From assembly GCA_004294135.1 (NCBI GenBank), contig RDZY01000026.1, positions 1-55,108 of the forward strand: a stretch of 55,108 nt of DNA. Reading direction: 5' to 3'. The translations under genes were made by a program, and so were the position numbers. Shown piece after piece: positions 25,334 through 34,612 of this stretch. The first letter of the stretch is position 1. Each line of letters begins with the position of its first letter. The notes under the pieces were generated by a model. That model saw only the letters and a program-made list of their open reading frames with translations. It ran no database searches and was not told where the DNA came from. The stretch is from Sphingobacteriia bacterium (GTDB taxonomy: Bacteria; Bacteroidota; Bacteroidia; Chitinophagales; Chitinophagaceae).

Positions 25334-26230
25334 ATGTTGATACAAAAAGTTGCTGTTATTGGTGCTGGAACCATGGGAAATGGTATTGCACATGTATTTG
25401 CTCAATTTGGCTTTGCCGTAACCCTAGTTGATGTGCAAGACCAACAACTGGAAAATGCCATTCAAACCATCACTAAAAACCTAGATCGTCAAGTAAGTAA
25501 GGGCAGTATTACAGAAGCCATCAAAACCCAAACACTGCAAAATATAACTGCCGTAAATAATATTGCGAATGGTGTTGCCACAGCAGATTTAGTAGTAGAA
25601 GCTGCCACAGAAAATAGTGAACTAAAGCTAAAAATATTTCGACAGATAGATGAAGCAGCACCACTTGCTGCTATTCTTGCTACCAATACTTCTTCTATTT
25701 CTATTACTAAAATAGCCGCTGCCACCAAGCGGCCAGATAAAGTAATTGGCATGCACTTTATGAATCCCGTACCGGTAATGAAACTGGTAGAAGTAATCAA
25801 CGGTTATGCCACCACTACCGATACAACCAATACCATTGTAGAATTGAGTAAACAACTGGGTAAGACACCTTCTGTTGTAAACGATTATCCCGGTTTTATT
25901 GCCAACAAAGTATTGATGCCGATGATTAATGAAGCCATTTATAGTCTCTATGAAGGCATTGCTGATATTGAATCTATTGACACCATTATGAAACTGGGAA
26001 TGGGGCATCCAATGGGGCCACTGCAACTGGCCGATTTTATTGGACTAGATATTTGCCTAAGTATTATGCAGGTACTTTACAATGGTTATGGCAACCCAAA
26101 ATATGCCCCTTGCCCCCTATTGGTAAATATGGTGACAGCAGGAAAAATGGGTGTTAAATCTGGTGAAGGTTTTTATATTTATACCCCGGGTAGTAAAGCA
26201 TCGGTAGTAAGTAGTAATTTTAATAAATAA
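25334..26230 (+). CDS. 3-hydroxybutyryl-CoA dehydrogenase
   Basis: NAD(P)-dependent oxidoreductase interconverting 3-hydroxybutyryl-CoA and acetoacetyl-CoA. The 298-aa protein has the Rossmann motif VAVIGAGTMGNGIAH at the N-terminus, catalytic His in IGMHFMNPVPVMKLVE, TNTSSISIT with the catalytic Ser/Asn region, and the C-terminal domain motif MGHPMGPLQLADFIGLD. The latter and the length fit short-chain Hbd rather than the FadB type. It may serve fatty-acid or phenylacetate-type catabolism; no other beta-oxidation gene is nearby. It lies 6 bp after the 24674 gene. Confidence 0.95.
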   Translation: MLIQKVAVIGAGTMGNGIAHVFAQFGFAVTLVDVQDQQLENAIQTITKNLDRQVSKGSITEAIKTQTLQNITAVNNIANGVATADLVVEAATENSELKLKIFRQIDEAAPLAAILATNTSSISITKIAAATKRPDKVIGMHFMNPVPVMKLVEVINGYATTTDTTNTIVELSKQLGKTPSVVNDYPGFIANKVLMPMINEAIYSLYEGIADIESIDTIMKLGMGHPMGPLQLADFIGLDICLSIMQVLYNGYGNPKYAPCPLLVNMVTAGKMGVKSGEGFYIYTPGSKASVVSSNFNK

Positions 26231-26232
26231 CT

Positions 26233-26994
26233 ATGTTTTTTATTCTCTCTAAGATTTTATTTTTTTTATTGGCTCCATTTCATTGGATACTACTGCTGTT
26301 GATTGCTTATTTTTTATTGAAGCAAGAAAGTCAAAGAAAGAAAATAAAAATCGCCATACTGGTTGTATTAATTGTTTTCACCAACCCTTATTTAAACCGC
26401 TCCGTGGTAAAATGGTGGCAGCCGCCAGTAACACAGATACCAGTGGGGAAGACTTTTAGCGCAGGAATTTTACTGGGTGGGATGAGCATGTTCGATCGTT
26501 TTGATACTGGCTATTTTGGCAATACATCCGATCGGTTTATACAAACCACCAACTTATACCATAGTGGTGTAATTAAAAAAATATTAATCAGCGGCGGTAC
26601 AGGCAGCCTGATTCACGACGAGCCAGCCGAAGCCCATTTTTTATTAAAAGAATTATTGCGAAATGGGGTTAAACAAGAAGATATTATTGTAGAAGAACGC
26701 GCCAGAAATACACATGAAAATGCCGTTTTTTCAAAAGCATTACTCGACTCTCTCCTGCTAAAACCTCCTTATATCATCATCACTTCTTCTACCCATATGC
26801 CCAGAAGTATCCGAGTATTTAAAAAAGCTGGTTTTAATGATTTTATAGGCTACCCCTGTGATTATAAAGTGATTGATTCAAAATTTGAATTAGACGATAT
26901 CATTATTCCTGATATAAAATTGCTTGACGAGTGGAAGCATTTATTCAAAGAAATGATCGGCATCATTGCCTACCAACTTACGGGAAAAGCATAG
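26233..26994 (+). CDS. YdcF/ElyC-family DUF218 membrane protein
   Basis: A 253-aa protein with two N-terminal TM segments (about 3-27 and 38-52) and a DUF218 domain: SAGILLGG near residue 75, KKILISGGTGS, the EERARNTHENAVFS motif and IIITSSTHMPRSIRVFKKAG. The family includes ElyC/SanA/YdcF proteins linked to envelope polysaccharide metabolism in E. coli. The catalytic domain is probably periplasmic. It is the last gene of the 24674-26994 operon, 2 bp after hbd, and converges with the EamA gene. Confidence 0.9.
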   Translation: MFFILSKILFFLLAPFHWILLLLIAYFLLKQESQRKKIKIAILVVLIVFTNPYLNRSVVKWWQPPVTQIPVGKTFSAGILLGGMSMFDRFDTGYFGNTSDRFIQTTNLYHSGVIKKILISGGTGSLIHDEPAEAHFLLKELLRNGVKQEDIIVEERARNTHENAVFSKALLDSLLLKPPYIIITSSTHMPRSIRVFKKAGFNDFIGYPCDYKVIDSKFELDDIIIPDIKLLDEWKHLFKEMIGIIAYQLTGKA

Positions 26995-26997
26995 CCA

Positions 26998-27888
26998 CTA
27001 CAAAGTATTGCCAAACGCTATTAAATAAATAGCCACAACAGATAATAAGACGCCCAATACATTTATTTTAGTCAACTTCTCTTTGAAGAAGATGACCGCA
27101 CCCAGTGTACTAAAAAGTACGATCCCTAAATTATTCACTGGAATACTGGCACTGGTTTCTAAGGGACTTGCTTGTAAATAGTTTACCAAACACCAAATAG
27201 AAAAATAATTAGGTACGCCAATGCATATTCCAGCAATGAGCTGCCGCATTTCAAATACCCATTTTTTTTGCAAGTATAATATGCACAATACAATCCCACC
27301 AATTAATCCCGCAGCAAAAAATCCGCTGATTAAAAATGAATTATTAGTTGCCGCAGTCACATATTTTTGTTGTACGTGATTAATCAATGCATCTAGCAAA
27401 CCACTCCCCAAAAAAAGCAGGAATGGCAAACCCAGTTTCATGGTTAATGATACTCGCCCAGCACTTGCTGCTGCTGTGCGTGAAGGCATACAGGTAAGCA
27501 TCACCGAAGCAAGAGCGAATACAATGCCCACCAATTCCCAACCTACAACCGACTCATTATAGAGATACACCGATAATACAACAGGAATAATAAGCGATAA
27601 TTTATTGGCTACAGAGGCAACTGCTACTCCAATTTTTTGTGCAGTCACCCCAATTAAATTAAACAGTATGATAAATAAAACCCCCATGATACAAGACCAC
27701 TTAAACCAAGGCGTTCCCAATGCAGATGCACGAATGGGAAACGCACCGTTAACGATTGAGCCAGTAATAACACAGGTAAAATAATTGAACACAATGGCCG
27801 GGAATACAGGCACATTGAATTTTTGAATTACTTTAAAAGAAAGCAATAAATAACTGGTAAGAATAATGCTGCCAAGAAGGTAAAACAT
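26998..27888 (-). CDS. EamA/DMT-superfamily transporter
   Basis: A 296-aa integral membrane protein with about ten hydrophobic helices spaced evenly, arranged as two EamA repeats (residues about 1-135 and 150-296). Each repeat has the Pro/Gly-rich hydrophobic pattern, e.g. ANKLSLIIPVVLSVYLYNES and PVNNLGIVLFSTLGAVIFFKEK. These exporters carry small metabolites; the substrate is not predictable. It lies 36 bp downstream of ribD on the same strand. Confidence 0.85.
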   Translation of the reverse strand: MFYLLGSIILTSYLLLSFKVIQKFNVPVFPAIVFNYFTCVITGSIVNGAFPIRASALGTPWFKWSCIMGVLFIILFNLIGVTAQKIGVAVASVANKLSLIIPVVLSVYLYNESVVGWELVGIVFALASVMLTCMPSRTAAASAGRVSLTMKLGLPFLLFLGSGLLDALINHVQQKYVTAATNNSFLISGFFAAGLIGGIVLCILYLQKKWVFEMRQLIAGICIGVPNYFSIWCLVNYLQASPLETSASIPVNNLGIVLFSTLGAVIFFKEKLTKINVLGVLLSVVAIYLIAFGNTL

Positions 27889-27924
27889 GATGGTGAATAA
27901 GCAATGATGAATAATAAGAGACCC

Positions 27925-28974
27925 TTAACTTTTAATTTTGTGGTAATAAATAACACGGTCAGTAAACACCCAAAAGCGTTCCGCTTCTATTGCATTTTTC
28001 AAAAGTGGTGCGGAAATTCCTGTTTCAATTTTCAACTGGTTATTGGTAATTACCCTAGCTTCATCCCACAACCCTTCATCTACAAAAGATTGTAATAATT
28101 TTGCACCACCTTCTACCAATATACTTTGAATATTCATTTGATGAGCGATAGCCATAATCTGTGGCAGCAAGGGTTTTTCGGGGCTCAATTTTTTGTATTG
28201 AACCACTCCCTCTAAGTTTTCTTTCTTAAAATTAAATACCACCAAGGGAAGCATATCATTAAATAATATCAACTCTTTTGGTAACCTCAATTGCAAATCT
28301 AGCAATAAACGCAAGGGACTATTGCCTTTGTACAAACGATTGGTTAGCTGTGGATTGTCTTTTAAAGCAGTATTGGTGCCAATTAAAATAGCGGCTTCCT
28401 CGCTTCGCCATTGGTGTACCATGCAATTGGTTTGGTGGCTACTGATATGCAAACGATGGGCAGATTCATTTCCAATAAATCCATTTGATGTTTGCGCCCA
28501 CTTTAAAATAATATAAGGCCTTTGTTGTTGGTGAAAAGTAAAAAACCGTTTGTTCAGTGCAATGCATTCGTTGCACAATATATTTTCAATCACCGTAACA
28601 CCTGCATTGTTCAATTTTTCAATGCCTTTGCCATTTACTGATATAAAAGGATCTCTACATCCTACCACTACTTTTTTAATTTTATGGTGAATGATTAAAT
28701 CGCTGCAAGGCGGCGTTTTTCCAAAATGAGCACAGGGTTCAAGGCTGATATAAAGGGTTGATTCCTGAATTAAACTGTGATCCTTTTCGTTAACATGGTT
28801 GATGCAATTTACTTCCGCGTGAGCAGCTCCATATTGCTGGTGGTATCCCTCCCCAATTATTTTATTTTCATGCACCAATATCGCCCCTACCATTGGATTG
28901 GGAGCCACTTTACCCGCACCTTTTTGTGCAAGTTCAATACAACGGCTTATATACTGTTCGTGGAGATCTAACAT
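27925..28974 (-). CDS. ribD: Bifunctional riboflavin biosynthesis deaminase/reductase RibD
   Basis: Catalyses the second and third steps of riboflavin synthesis (deamination of the pyrimidine and NADPH-dependent reduction of the ribosyl side chain). The 349-aa protein starts at MLDLHEQYIS. The deaminase zinc site is complete: H52-A53-E54 and CAHFGKTPPC (C81, C90). NPMVGA and YISLEPC precede. The reductase part begins near RPYIILKWAQTSNGFIG and includes ILIGTNTALKDNPQLTNR and SILVEGGAKLLQSF. It is divergent from prmC, with a -7-like TATTTTTG just upstream of the ATG. Confidence 0.95.
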   Translation of the reverse strand: MLDLHEQYISRCIELAQKGAGKVAPNPMVGAILVHENKIIGEGYHQQYGAAHAEVNCINHVNEKDHSLIQESTLYISLEPCAHFGKTPPCSDLIIHHKIKKVVVGCRDPFISVNGKGIEKLNNAGVTVIENILCNECIALNKRFFTFHQQQRPYIILKWAQTSNGFIGNESAHRLHISSHQTNCMVHQWRSEEAAILIGTNTALKDNPQLTNRLYKGNSPLRLLLDLQLRLPKELILFNDMLPLVVFNFKKENLEGVVQYKKLSPEKPLLPQIMAIAHQMNIQSILVEGGAKLLQSFVDEGLWDEARVITNNQLKIETGISAPLLKNAIEAERFWVFTDRVIYYHKIKS

Positions 28975-29015
28975 GAGAATACACAAAAATAAACAAATGA
29001 TGGCTACATTGCAGC

Positions 29016-29861
29016 ATGACCATCACCACGGCCAAAAAGAATATTATTAGCGCAACGCTTTGCTTGTATGATGAACGCGAATCAGCCAATATAGCTATAC
29101 TATTAATTGAGTGGATTACTGGATGGAGTAGAACCAATCAATTGATGAATAGGGATACCACTTTAACTCCAGATCAGCAGATCAGCATCAACGCTGCCAT
29201 AGAGCGACTCACAACAGGCGAACCCATTCAGTATATTATTGAGAAAGCCTGGTTTATGGGAATGCCATTTGCGGTGAATAGCAGCACCTTAATACCGCGA
29301 CCAGAAACAGAAGAACTAGTAAATTGGGTGTTGACAGATCTAACGCAGCAGCGGCCTCGCATTTTAGAAATAGGCACGGGTACTGGATGCATCCCGATTA
29401 GCTTAAAACTAAAACAGGCCGATGCACAACTCACGGCCATTGATATAAGTGCAACCGCATTGGCAACAGCCCACAACAACGCTTTGGCATTGGAAGCGAG
29501 GATTGATTTTATGCAGCTTGATTTTTTAGACGAAACCAATTGGATGCAACTAGGCCACTATGATATGATAGTGAGCAACCCGCCTTATATTCGGTTACAA
29601 GAAAAAGAAACAATGCACCAGAATGTAGTGGGCTTTGAGCCACATTTGGCTTTATTTGTGCCCGACCATGATCCGCTTATTTTTTATAGAAAAATTCATG
29701 CATTTGCGCAGCAGCATTTGGCAAAGAATGGAAGTATTTATTTGGAGATTAATGAGGCGCTAGCTACTGAAGTAACGAATCTATTTGATAATGGGTATAA
29801 AGTAGAATGCAGAAAAGATTTACAAGGAAAGGATCGGATGGTAAGGGCAGTAAAAAAATAA
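29016..29861 (+). CDS. prmC: Peptide chain release factor N5-glutamine methyltransferase
   Basis: SAM-dependent enzyme that methylates the GGQ glutamine of RF1 and RF2, raising their termination activity. The 281-aa protein has the N-terminal substrate-binding bundle (residues 1-85), PRPETEELV, the SAM motif EIGTGTGCIPISL (about 120) and the catalytic NPPY (N188-Y191) in SNPPYIR. FYRKIHAFAQQHL and LQGKDRMV are typical of PrmC. ATG at 29016 is 41 bp from the ribD start; TACATTG just upstream resembles a -7 box. It ends adjacent to the converging exbD. Confidence 0.95.
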   Translation: MTITTAKKNIISATLCLYDERESANIAILLIEWITGWSRTNQLMNRDTTLTPDQQISINAAIERLTTGEPIQYIIEKAWFMGMPFAVNSSTLIPRPETEELVNWVLTDLTQQRPRILEIGTGTGCIPISLKLKQADAQLTAIDISATALATAHNNALALEARIDFMQLDFLDETNWMQLGHYDMIVSNPPYIRLQEKETMHQNVVGFEPHLALFVPDHDPLIFYRKIHAFAQQHLAKNGSIYLEINEALATEVTNLFDNGYKVECRKDLQGKDRMVRAVKK

Positions 29862-30266
29862 TTATTTCAACCCACTATTGTCCACCGCCATCACAGGCGT
29901 AGCGCCCAACTTTTTTATCACCTGCATCACTTTAATGGCAGTGCCCAAATGAGCCGTACTATCGCCATTAATAACAACAGAGGGTTTATCAGTTTCTTTG
30001 GCAAGGTATTCGCCCAATCTTTTTTCCAAATCTTGAAATGCAATTTTATTAGAACCAATATAGAGTTGTTGTTCTTTGTCCACCGTAATCACTACGGTCT
30101 GTTTACGCTTGGTATCGGCTTTTGCTTTGGGGTTAGAAACCTTAATCACATTGGGATTGGCTAGGGTTGATACAATCAGAAAAAACAATAAAAGAATAAA
30201 TAGAATATCATTCAGCGCGCCAGTATGCACTTCGGGATGAGATCTGAATCGTTTGCGAATATTCAT
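29862..30266 (-). CDS. exbD: Biopolymer transport protein ExbD/TolR
   Basis: A 134-aa single-pass inner-membrane protein. A short cytoplasmic N-terminus (RFRSHPEVHTGALND) precedes the TM helix ILFILLLFFLIVSTL with the conserved Asp immediately before it, and the periplasmic domain ends in VMQVIKKLGATPVMAV. With ExbB/TolQ it forms the proton-driven stator that energises TonB or Tol. It lies 23 bp after exbB. No tonB is adjacent. Confidence 0.92.
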   Translation of the reverse strand: MNIRKRFRSHPEVHTGALNDILFILLLFFLIVSTLANPNVIKVSNPKAKADTKRKQTVVITVDKEQQLYIGSNKIAFQDLEKRLGEYLAKETDKPSVVINGDSTAHLGTAIKVMQVIKKLGATPVMAVDNSGLK

Positions 30267-30289
30267 ATTAAGAGGGCGTTGTGAAAAAA

Positions 30290-30973
30290 TTATCGAGTAG
30301 GCTCTTGTAAAATATCCATGAAGTCAGCACTTGCAGCTTCCATTTTATTAGCCGTTTTATCAATCTGTGTACTCAAAAAATTATGGCCCATATAGGCAAT
30401 CAATCCAATAATTAGTCCCGTTGCGGAGGTAATCATTTTGGTATAGATACCGCCAGCAATGGTATTTAAAGTGTACTCACCTGTGGAAGCAATTCCATAA
30501 AACAATTGCACCATACCAATAATAGTTCCCAAAAAACCAAACATGGGAGCGATACCAGAAATTAAAGATAGAATAGAAAGATTACGTTCCATTTTATACA
30601 TTTCTAGTTTGCCAATATTCTCCATACTTTTTTCAATAGCATCAATGGGTTTACCAATGCGCTGAATTCCTTTATCAATCATTTTAGCCACTGGGTGATC
30701 GGTATTTTTAGCAAGGCTTTTTGCGGCCAGAATATTACCCGATAAAATATGATCACGGATTAATACCATAAAGTTGGGCTCAATACGAGCAGCTTTTTGA
30801 ATGGCAATAAACCGCTCTGTAAAAACATAGATGGCGGCAACAAGTAAAAGATAAAGCGGGTACATAATCCACCCACCTTTTTCGAGTAAGGTCCACAAAG
30901 AAATTTTCTCTACTGCAACCGTGGCATTGGTGACTGCTTTTTGTAATGTATCTGATTGTAAGAGATAAAACAT
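30290..30973 (-). CDS. exbB: MotA/TolQ/ExbB proton channel family protein
   Basis: A 227-aa inner-membrane protein of the ExbB/TolQ family. Three TM segments are visible near residues 30-52, 130-155 and 175-200, with GFLGTIIGMVQLFYGIA and the third-TM signature TSATGLIIGLIAYMGHNFL of proton-channel proteins. The long cytoplasmic loop contains AARIEPNFMVLIRDH and KSMENIGKLEMYKMERNLS. It forms a two-gene operon with exbD. TonB or Tol specificity is undecided. Confidence 0.92.
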   Translation of the reverse strand: MFYLLQSDTLQKAVTNATVAVEKISLWTLLEKGGWIMYPLYLLLVAAIYVFTERFIAIQKAARIEPNFMVLIRDHILSGNILAAKSLAKNTDHPVAKMIDKGIQRIGKPIDAIEKSMENIGKLEMYKMERNLSILSLISGIAPMFGFLGTIIGMVQLFYGIASTGEYTLNTIAGGIYTKMITSATGLIIGLIAYMGHNFLSTQIDKTANKMEAASADFMDILQEPTR

Positions 30974-31078
30974 GGAGCTTATTTAGGGTTGAAGGTAAAA
31001 GCTATTGCAAATGAACGATGCACGATTGAATAAATAAGCATCCCATTCATTATTTAAGAAAGTTTTTGCACATGGCTA

Positions 31079-32011
31079 CTATTTTCTATCCGCTTCTTTC
31101 ATCTTCATCATGGCCATGATTTGACGCATATTATCTTGCATACCTTCGGGACTACCATCTAAGAAAATCACATTCCCCTTGCCTACTTCTGCAAAGTTTT
31201 TAATGGCTTCCGTCCACATACTAAATAAAATTACATTGGTATCTAAGTTGGCCTGTTTCATTTCTTCAGCAGCTTGACTCATACCTTTGGCTACTTCTGC
31301 TCTAAAAAGAGCCACACCTTGACCACGCAAACGAGCAGCTTCGCGCTCTGCTTCAGCAGCAATTTTAATGGCATTACCTTCGGCTTCAGCGCCTTTGGTC
31401 TTGGTAATTAGCAGCGCTTGACCTTCATTTTCGGCTGCGGCTTTTAAATTATTACTGGCCACCACCCTACTCATACTTTCCATAATCTGTTGGTCGAAAG
31501 TAATATCATTAATTTGCAGGTCTTGTAAATGGTAGCCCCATTCTTCCAGAGAAACATCAATTTGTTTTTTAACATCTTCAACAATTTCCCTGCGCAACAA
31601 TAAAATTTCTGCTTGGCGCTTGGTAGCAACAAAAGCACGAATAGACCCTTCAACGGTTCTAATTAAAGCTTGCATTAAATCTTTTTCGGTAATAAATTTA
31701 AAGGCAACATTCTTAATGGTTTCCTCTGCTTGATTAATTACAGAATAGAGCAACATACTTTTAAAATACACATTGGCTTGGTCAACCGTAACGGCCTGAA
31801 ACTCCAACTCAACCGAACGATTTTGAATACTTACGGTTTTATAAACTTGTTCAATAATGGGAATTTTAAAGCTTAAGCCAGGCATTAAAATTCTACGGTA
31901 TTTACCAAAAAGGGTAATCACAGCAACTGTACCTTGTTTAACGGTAACGAGCCCGGAAAAGAAAAAAATGATGACGGGTAAGATCCACCAGTAGTTGATT
32001 AAAAAATTCAT
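31079..32011 (-). CDS. SPFH/band 7 membrane protein
   Basis: A 310-aa protein with one N-terminal TM helix (MNFLINYWWILPVIIFFF), an SPFH domain (VKQGTVAVITLFGKYRR, MPGLSFKIPIIEQVYKTVSI, RNRSVELEFQAVTVD-like) and a long C-terminal coiled coil rich in Ala/Glu (NNLKAAAENEGQALLITKTK, AEAEREAARLRG). This layout is that of stomatin/HflK-type scaffolds that oligomerise in the membrane and organise proteases or lipids. The start at MNFLINYWW is chosen over one 20 codons upstream, which overlaps the pepT 3' end. It lies 35 bp after pepT. Confidence 0.9.
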   Translation of the reverse strand: MNFLINYWWILPVIIFFFSGLVTVKQGTVAVITLFGKYRRILMPGLSFKIPIIEQVYKTVSIQNRSVELEFQAVTVDQANVYFKSMLLYSVINQAEETIKNVAFKFITEKDLMQALIRTVEGSIRAFVATKRQAEILLLRREIVEDVKKQIDVSLEEWGYHLQDLQINDITFDQQIMESMSRVVASNNLKAAAENEGQALLITKTKGAEAEGNAIKIAAEAEREAARLRGQGVALFRAEVAKGMSQAAEEMKQANLDTNVILFSMWTEAIKNFAEVGKGNVIFLDGSPEGMQDNMRQIMAMMKMKEADRK

Positions 32012-32046
32012 ATGATTGATTTTAATTAAAGGTATTACAAATGCAA

Positions 32047-33297
32047 TTATGCGGTGTAGTTTTCTTCCCACACCTGAACCAAAGCTACCAATACTTCAAC
32101 TGCTTTTTGCATATCGCTTACTGCTATCCATTCTTGCTTGCTGTGAATGGCTTGCATGCCCGTAAAAATATTGGGGCAGGGCAATCCCATAAAGCTGAGG
32201 CGGCTCCCATCGGTACCACCTCTAATGGGTTCTTTAATAAAGGGCAGGCCGCAACGCAGATACGCTTGTTCGGCATAGTTGCTTACAAAAGGAAAATCTT
32301 GCAATACTTCCTTCATATTTCGGTATTGTTCTACGGTTTCATAATGGGCAGATGCACCAGGATAATGCGCTAGGATAGCAGCAGTAATAGTTTTAAGCAC
32401 CTGCTCATAAACGGCCAACTGGCTGGTATTAAAATCGCGGATAATAAATTCAATACTTGTTTTTTCTGCCCCACCTTCAATGTGAACGGGGTGTACAAAA
32501 CCTTGTCTTTTCTCAGTTATTTCAGGTGTTAGTTCATTTTTAGGAAGGGCTGCTAAAATTTCACCAGCAATTTTCATGGCATTTATCATTTTGCCTTTTG
32601 CATAGCCAGGATGAGCAATAACGCCATCAATATGAATGGTGAAACCATTGGCACTAAAAGTCTCGTCTTCAAAACTACCCAGCTCACCACCATCAAGGGT
32701 ATAGGCAAAATGGGCACCGAGCAGGTTAAGGTCAACCTTGTCAGTCCCCCTACCCACTTCTTCATCAGGGGTAAATAGTAAGCGTATTTTTCCGTGTTGA
32801 ATATGGGTATTGGTGAGTAGGTATTGGGCAAAATTCATGAGAATGGAAACACCTGCTTTATCATCTGCACCGAGCAGGGTGAGTCCACTCGCGGTAATAA
32901 TATCAGCCCCTATTTTTTGGGCTAGATAAGGATGGGCAGTCGCGTTTATTACCTGTGCAGGGTCGTCTGGCAAAACAATATCCTTGCCATTATATTGCGA
33001 ATGTAAAATGGGTTTAACGTTGGTGCCACTGCAATCTGGGGCGGTATCGAGGTGACTGCAAAAGCAAATTACTGGAATATTTTTATGGGTAGTAGCGGGG
33101 ATGGTGGCATAAACATATCCAAAATCGTTAGCAACTACATCGGCGGCTCCCATTTGCAGGAGTTCACCAGCCAATAAAGCGGATAGATTTTTCTGTTTAT
33201 CAGAAGAAGGATGGGTATTGCTTTTGGGGTTGCTTTGGGTATCAATTTGAACATAGCGCATCAAACGCTCCGCTACGGAAAAGGCAAATGGCTCCAT
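32047..33297 (-). CDS. pepT: Peptidase T (tripeptide aminopeptidase)
   Basis: M20B zinc aminopeptidase that removes the N-terminal residue of tripeptides; cytoplasmic. The 416-aa length is normal. Two-metal-site residues are visible in CFCSHLDTAPD, LLGADDKAGV, FTPDEEVGRG (catalytic Glu followed by ligand Glu), TLDGGELGSFEDE and AIHSKQEW, with the dimerisation domain between. PIRGGTDGSRLSFMGLPCPNIF is a PepT signature. The ATG at 33297 is preferred to a GTG five codons upstream. It is the probable first gene of an operon with the SPFH protein. Confidence 0.95.
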   Translation of the reverse strand: MEPFAFSVAERLMRYVQIDTQSNPKSNTHPSSDKQKNLSALLAGELLQMGAADVVANDFGYVYATIPATTHKNIPVICFCSHLDTAPDCSGTNVKPILHSQYNGKDIVLPDDPAQVINATAHPYLAQKIGADIITASGLTLLGADDKAGVSILMNFAQYLLTNTHIQHGKIRLLFTPDEEVGRGTDKVDLNLLGAHFAYTLDGGELGSFEDETFSANGFTIHIDGVIAHPGYAKGKMINAMKIAGEILAALPKNELTPEITEKRQGFVHPVHIEGGAEKTSIEFIIRDFNTSQLAVYEQVLKTITAAILAHYPGASAHYETVEQYRNMKEVLQDFPFVSNYAEQAYLRCGLPFIKEPIRGGTDGSRLSFMGLPCPNIFTGMQAIHSKQEWIAVSDMQKAVEVLVALVQVWEENYTA

Positions 33298-33387
33298 CAG
33301 AAAATTTTGCACAAGATAATATTGTTGAGGAATGGATGGAAATTATGGTTTGAATTTAATACATTGTAGCAACTAAAACCTTCAACA

Positions 33388-33942
33388 ATGAAAAAATCAA
33401 TCATCGGAGCACTGGTGGGTGGCATCATTTTATTTATGTGGCAGTTTCTTTCGTGGACTGCAATAAACCTTCATTCGGCTGCACAACAGTATACGCCAAA
33501 GCAGGATAGCATTATGAGCTATTTGGGGTCAAGTCTGGGTAAGCAAGGAGGCTATTATATTCCGGGTGCGCCAGTAGGCACATCATTTGAGGAAATGGAA
33601 AAATTAGCCCTAACAAATGTGGGCAAGCCATGGGCAAGTATTCAATACCACGAAGCACTGGAATATAATATGGGGTTGAATATGGCGCGTTCATTGGCGG
33701 TAGATATTGCATTGGTTTGGATACTCTGTTGGCTACTTGGCAAGTTTTCAAAAAATAGTTTTGGAACTAGTTTTACGGTGAGTATAGCTATGGGAATTTT
33801 TGTGTACTTGAATGGGCCGTACACGGGTCATATCTGGTATCCAATATTCGATATAAGGGCTTATTTGATTGACTTTATTGTTATGTGGGGATTAACGGGA
33901 GTATGGCTGGGCTGGTGGCTAAATCGCAAATCAGCAGCATAA
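33388..33942 (+). CDS. Conserved membrane protein of unknown function
   Basis: A 184-aa protein with an N-terminal hydrophobic segment (MKKSIIGALVGGIILFMW), a polar domain of about 70 residues (YLGSSLGKQGGYYIPG, KPWASIQYHEALEYN), and three C-terminal TM helices ending WGLTGVWLGWWLNRKSAA. The SIQYHEA and ARSLAVDI segments look conserved-type. I recognise no enzymatic motif. It is monocistronic, closed by a strong bidirectional terminator. Confidence 0.82.
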   Translation: MKKSIIGALVGGIILFMWQFLSWTAINLHSAAQQYTPKQDSIMSYLGSSLGKQGGYYIPGAPVGTSFEEMEKLALTNVGKPWASIQYHEALEYNMGLNMARSLAVDIALVWILCWLLGKFSKNSFGTSFTVSIAMGIFVYLNGPYTGHIWYPIFDIRAYLIDFIVMWGLTGVWLGWWLNRKSAA

Positions 33943-33961
33943 AAAGAATGCATTGTATTGC

Positions 33962-34000
33962 AAAAAGGGTTGACGGGAATTTATACCGTCAACCCTTTTT
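33962..34000. terminator. Strong bidirectional terminator
   Basis: A perfect 15-bp stem (33962-33976 with 33986-34000, AAAAAGGGTTGACGG and its complement) with a 9-nt loop, A-run on one side and T-run on the other. It separates the 33388 gene (+) from slyD (-). Confidence 0.92.
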
Positions 34001-34004
34001 AAAT

Positions 34005-34039
34005 TCGTCATTCTTCGGATCGTCCATCGTTCAAGATCC
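34005..34039. repeat. Intergenic heptamer-phase repeat
   Basis: Five consecutive degenerate 7-nt units: TCGTCAT, TCTTCGG, ATCGTCC, ATCGTTC, AAGATCC. They lie between the 33962-34000 terminator and the slyD stop. Similar heptamer tracts occur in the gene at 53784-54971. Confidence 0.5.
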
Positions 34040-34047
34040 ATATCATT

Positions 34048-34503
34048 CTAAGGCGCAATAATCAACGACTTCGGTCCATCAATAGCGACTAATTCAAGGT
34101 CGAAAATCAAATCTTCGCCAGCCAAGGGGTGATTGGCATCCAACACCACTACTTCTTCTTTAATTTCAACAATAACAACTGGAAAATTTTGTCCCGAACC
34201 ATTGCTCATATTGAGTTGCATGCCAATTTCTGGTACCATATCGGCAGGGAATTGGGTCTTGGGAAACTCCATAATCATTTCTTCTTGTTTGGGGCCATAG
34301 GCTTGATCAGCAGGAATATGAACGGTTTTTTTCTCACCGATAGTCATTCCAGTAACGCCTTCATCAAAGCCGGCAATTACCATTCCACCACCTATTTCAA
34401 AATCCAATGGTTCTCTACCTTCAGAGGAATCGAATGTATTTCCATTGGTTAACTTACCGTGATAATGTACTTTTATCTTATCACCTTTTTTTGCTACTTG
34501 CAT
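34048..34503 (-). CDS. SlyD-type FKBP peptidyl-prolyl isomerase
   Basis: A 151-aa FKBP with an inserted-in-flap domain, the SlyD arrangement. [18 protein letters not shown] opens the FKBP fold, [19 protein letters not shown] gives the active-site region, the IF insertion runs about residues 70-125 and [15 protein letters not shown] closes the fold. It combines prolyl isomerase and chaperone functions. The histidine-rich metal tail of E. coli SlyD is absent. Promoter -7 box CAAAAGTA (complement TACTTTTG) is 42 nt upstream. Confidence 0.93.
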   Translation of the reverse strand: MQVAKKGDKIKVHYHGKLTNGNTFDSSEGREPLDFEIGGGMVIAGFDEGVTGMTIGEKKTVHIPADQAYGPKQEEMIMEFPKTQFPADMVPEIGMQLNMSNGSGQNFPVVIVEIKEEVVVLDANHPLAGEDLIFDLELVAIDGPKSLIIAP

Positions 34504-34544
34504 GATTATTTATTTACGGCCAACTGAATGAATGACCAAGGCGA

Positions 34545-34552
34545 CAAAAGTA
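34545..34552 (-). promoter_or_regulatory. -7 promoter element for the slyD-type gene
   Basis: Complement TACTTTTG matches TAnnTTTG; it lies 41 nt upstream of the ATG at 34503 in the divergent spacer with namZ. Confidence 0.45.
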
Positions 34553-34576
34553 CAATCCTTCGGCAATTTGGCGAAG

Positions 34577-34584
34577 TATTTTTG
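34577..34584 (+). promoter_or_regulatory. -7 promoter element for the namZ-like gene
   Basis: TATTTTTG matches TAnnTTTG and lies 28 nt before the ATG at 34613. An upstream TTTG (34567-34570) is closer than the usual -33 distance. Confidence 0.4.
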
Positions 34585-34612
34585 GTTAACTTTCCATGCC
34601 AAATTTTAGGAT

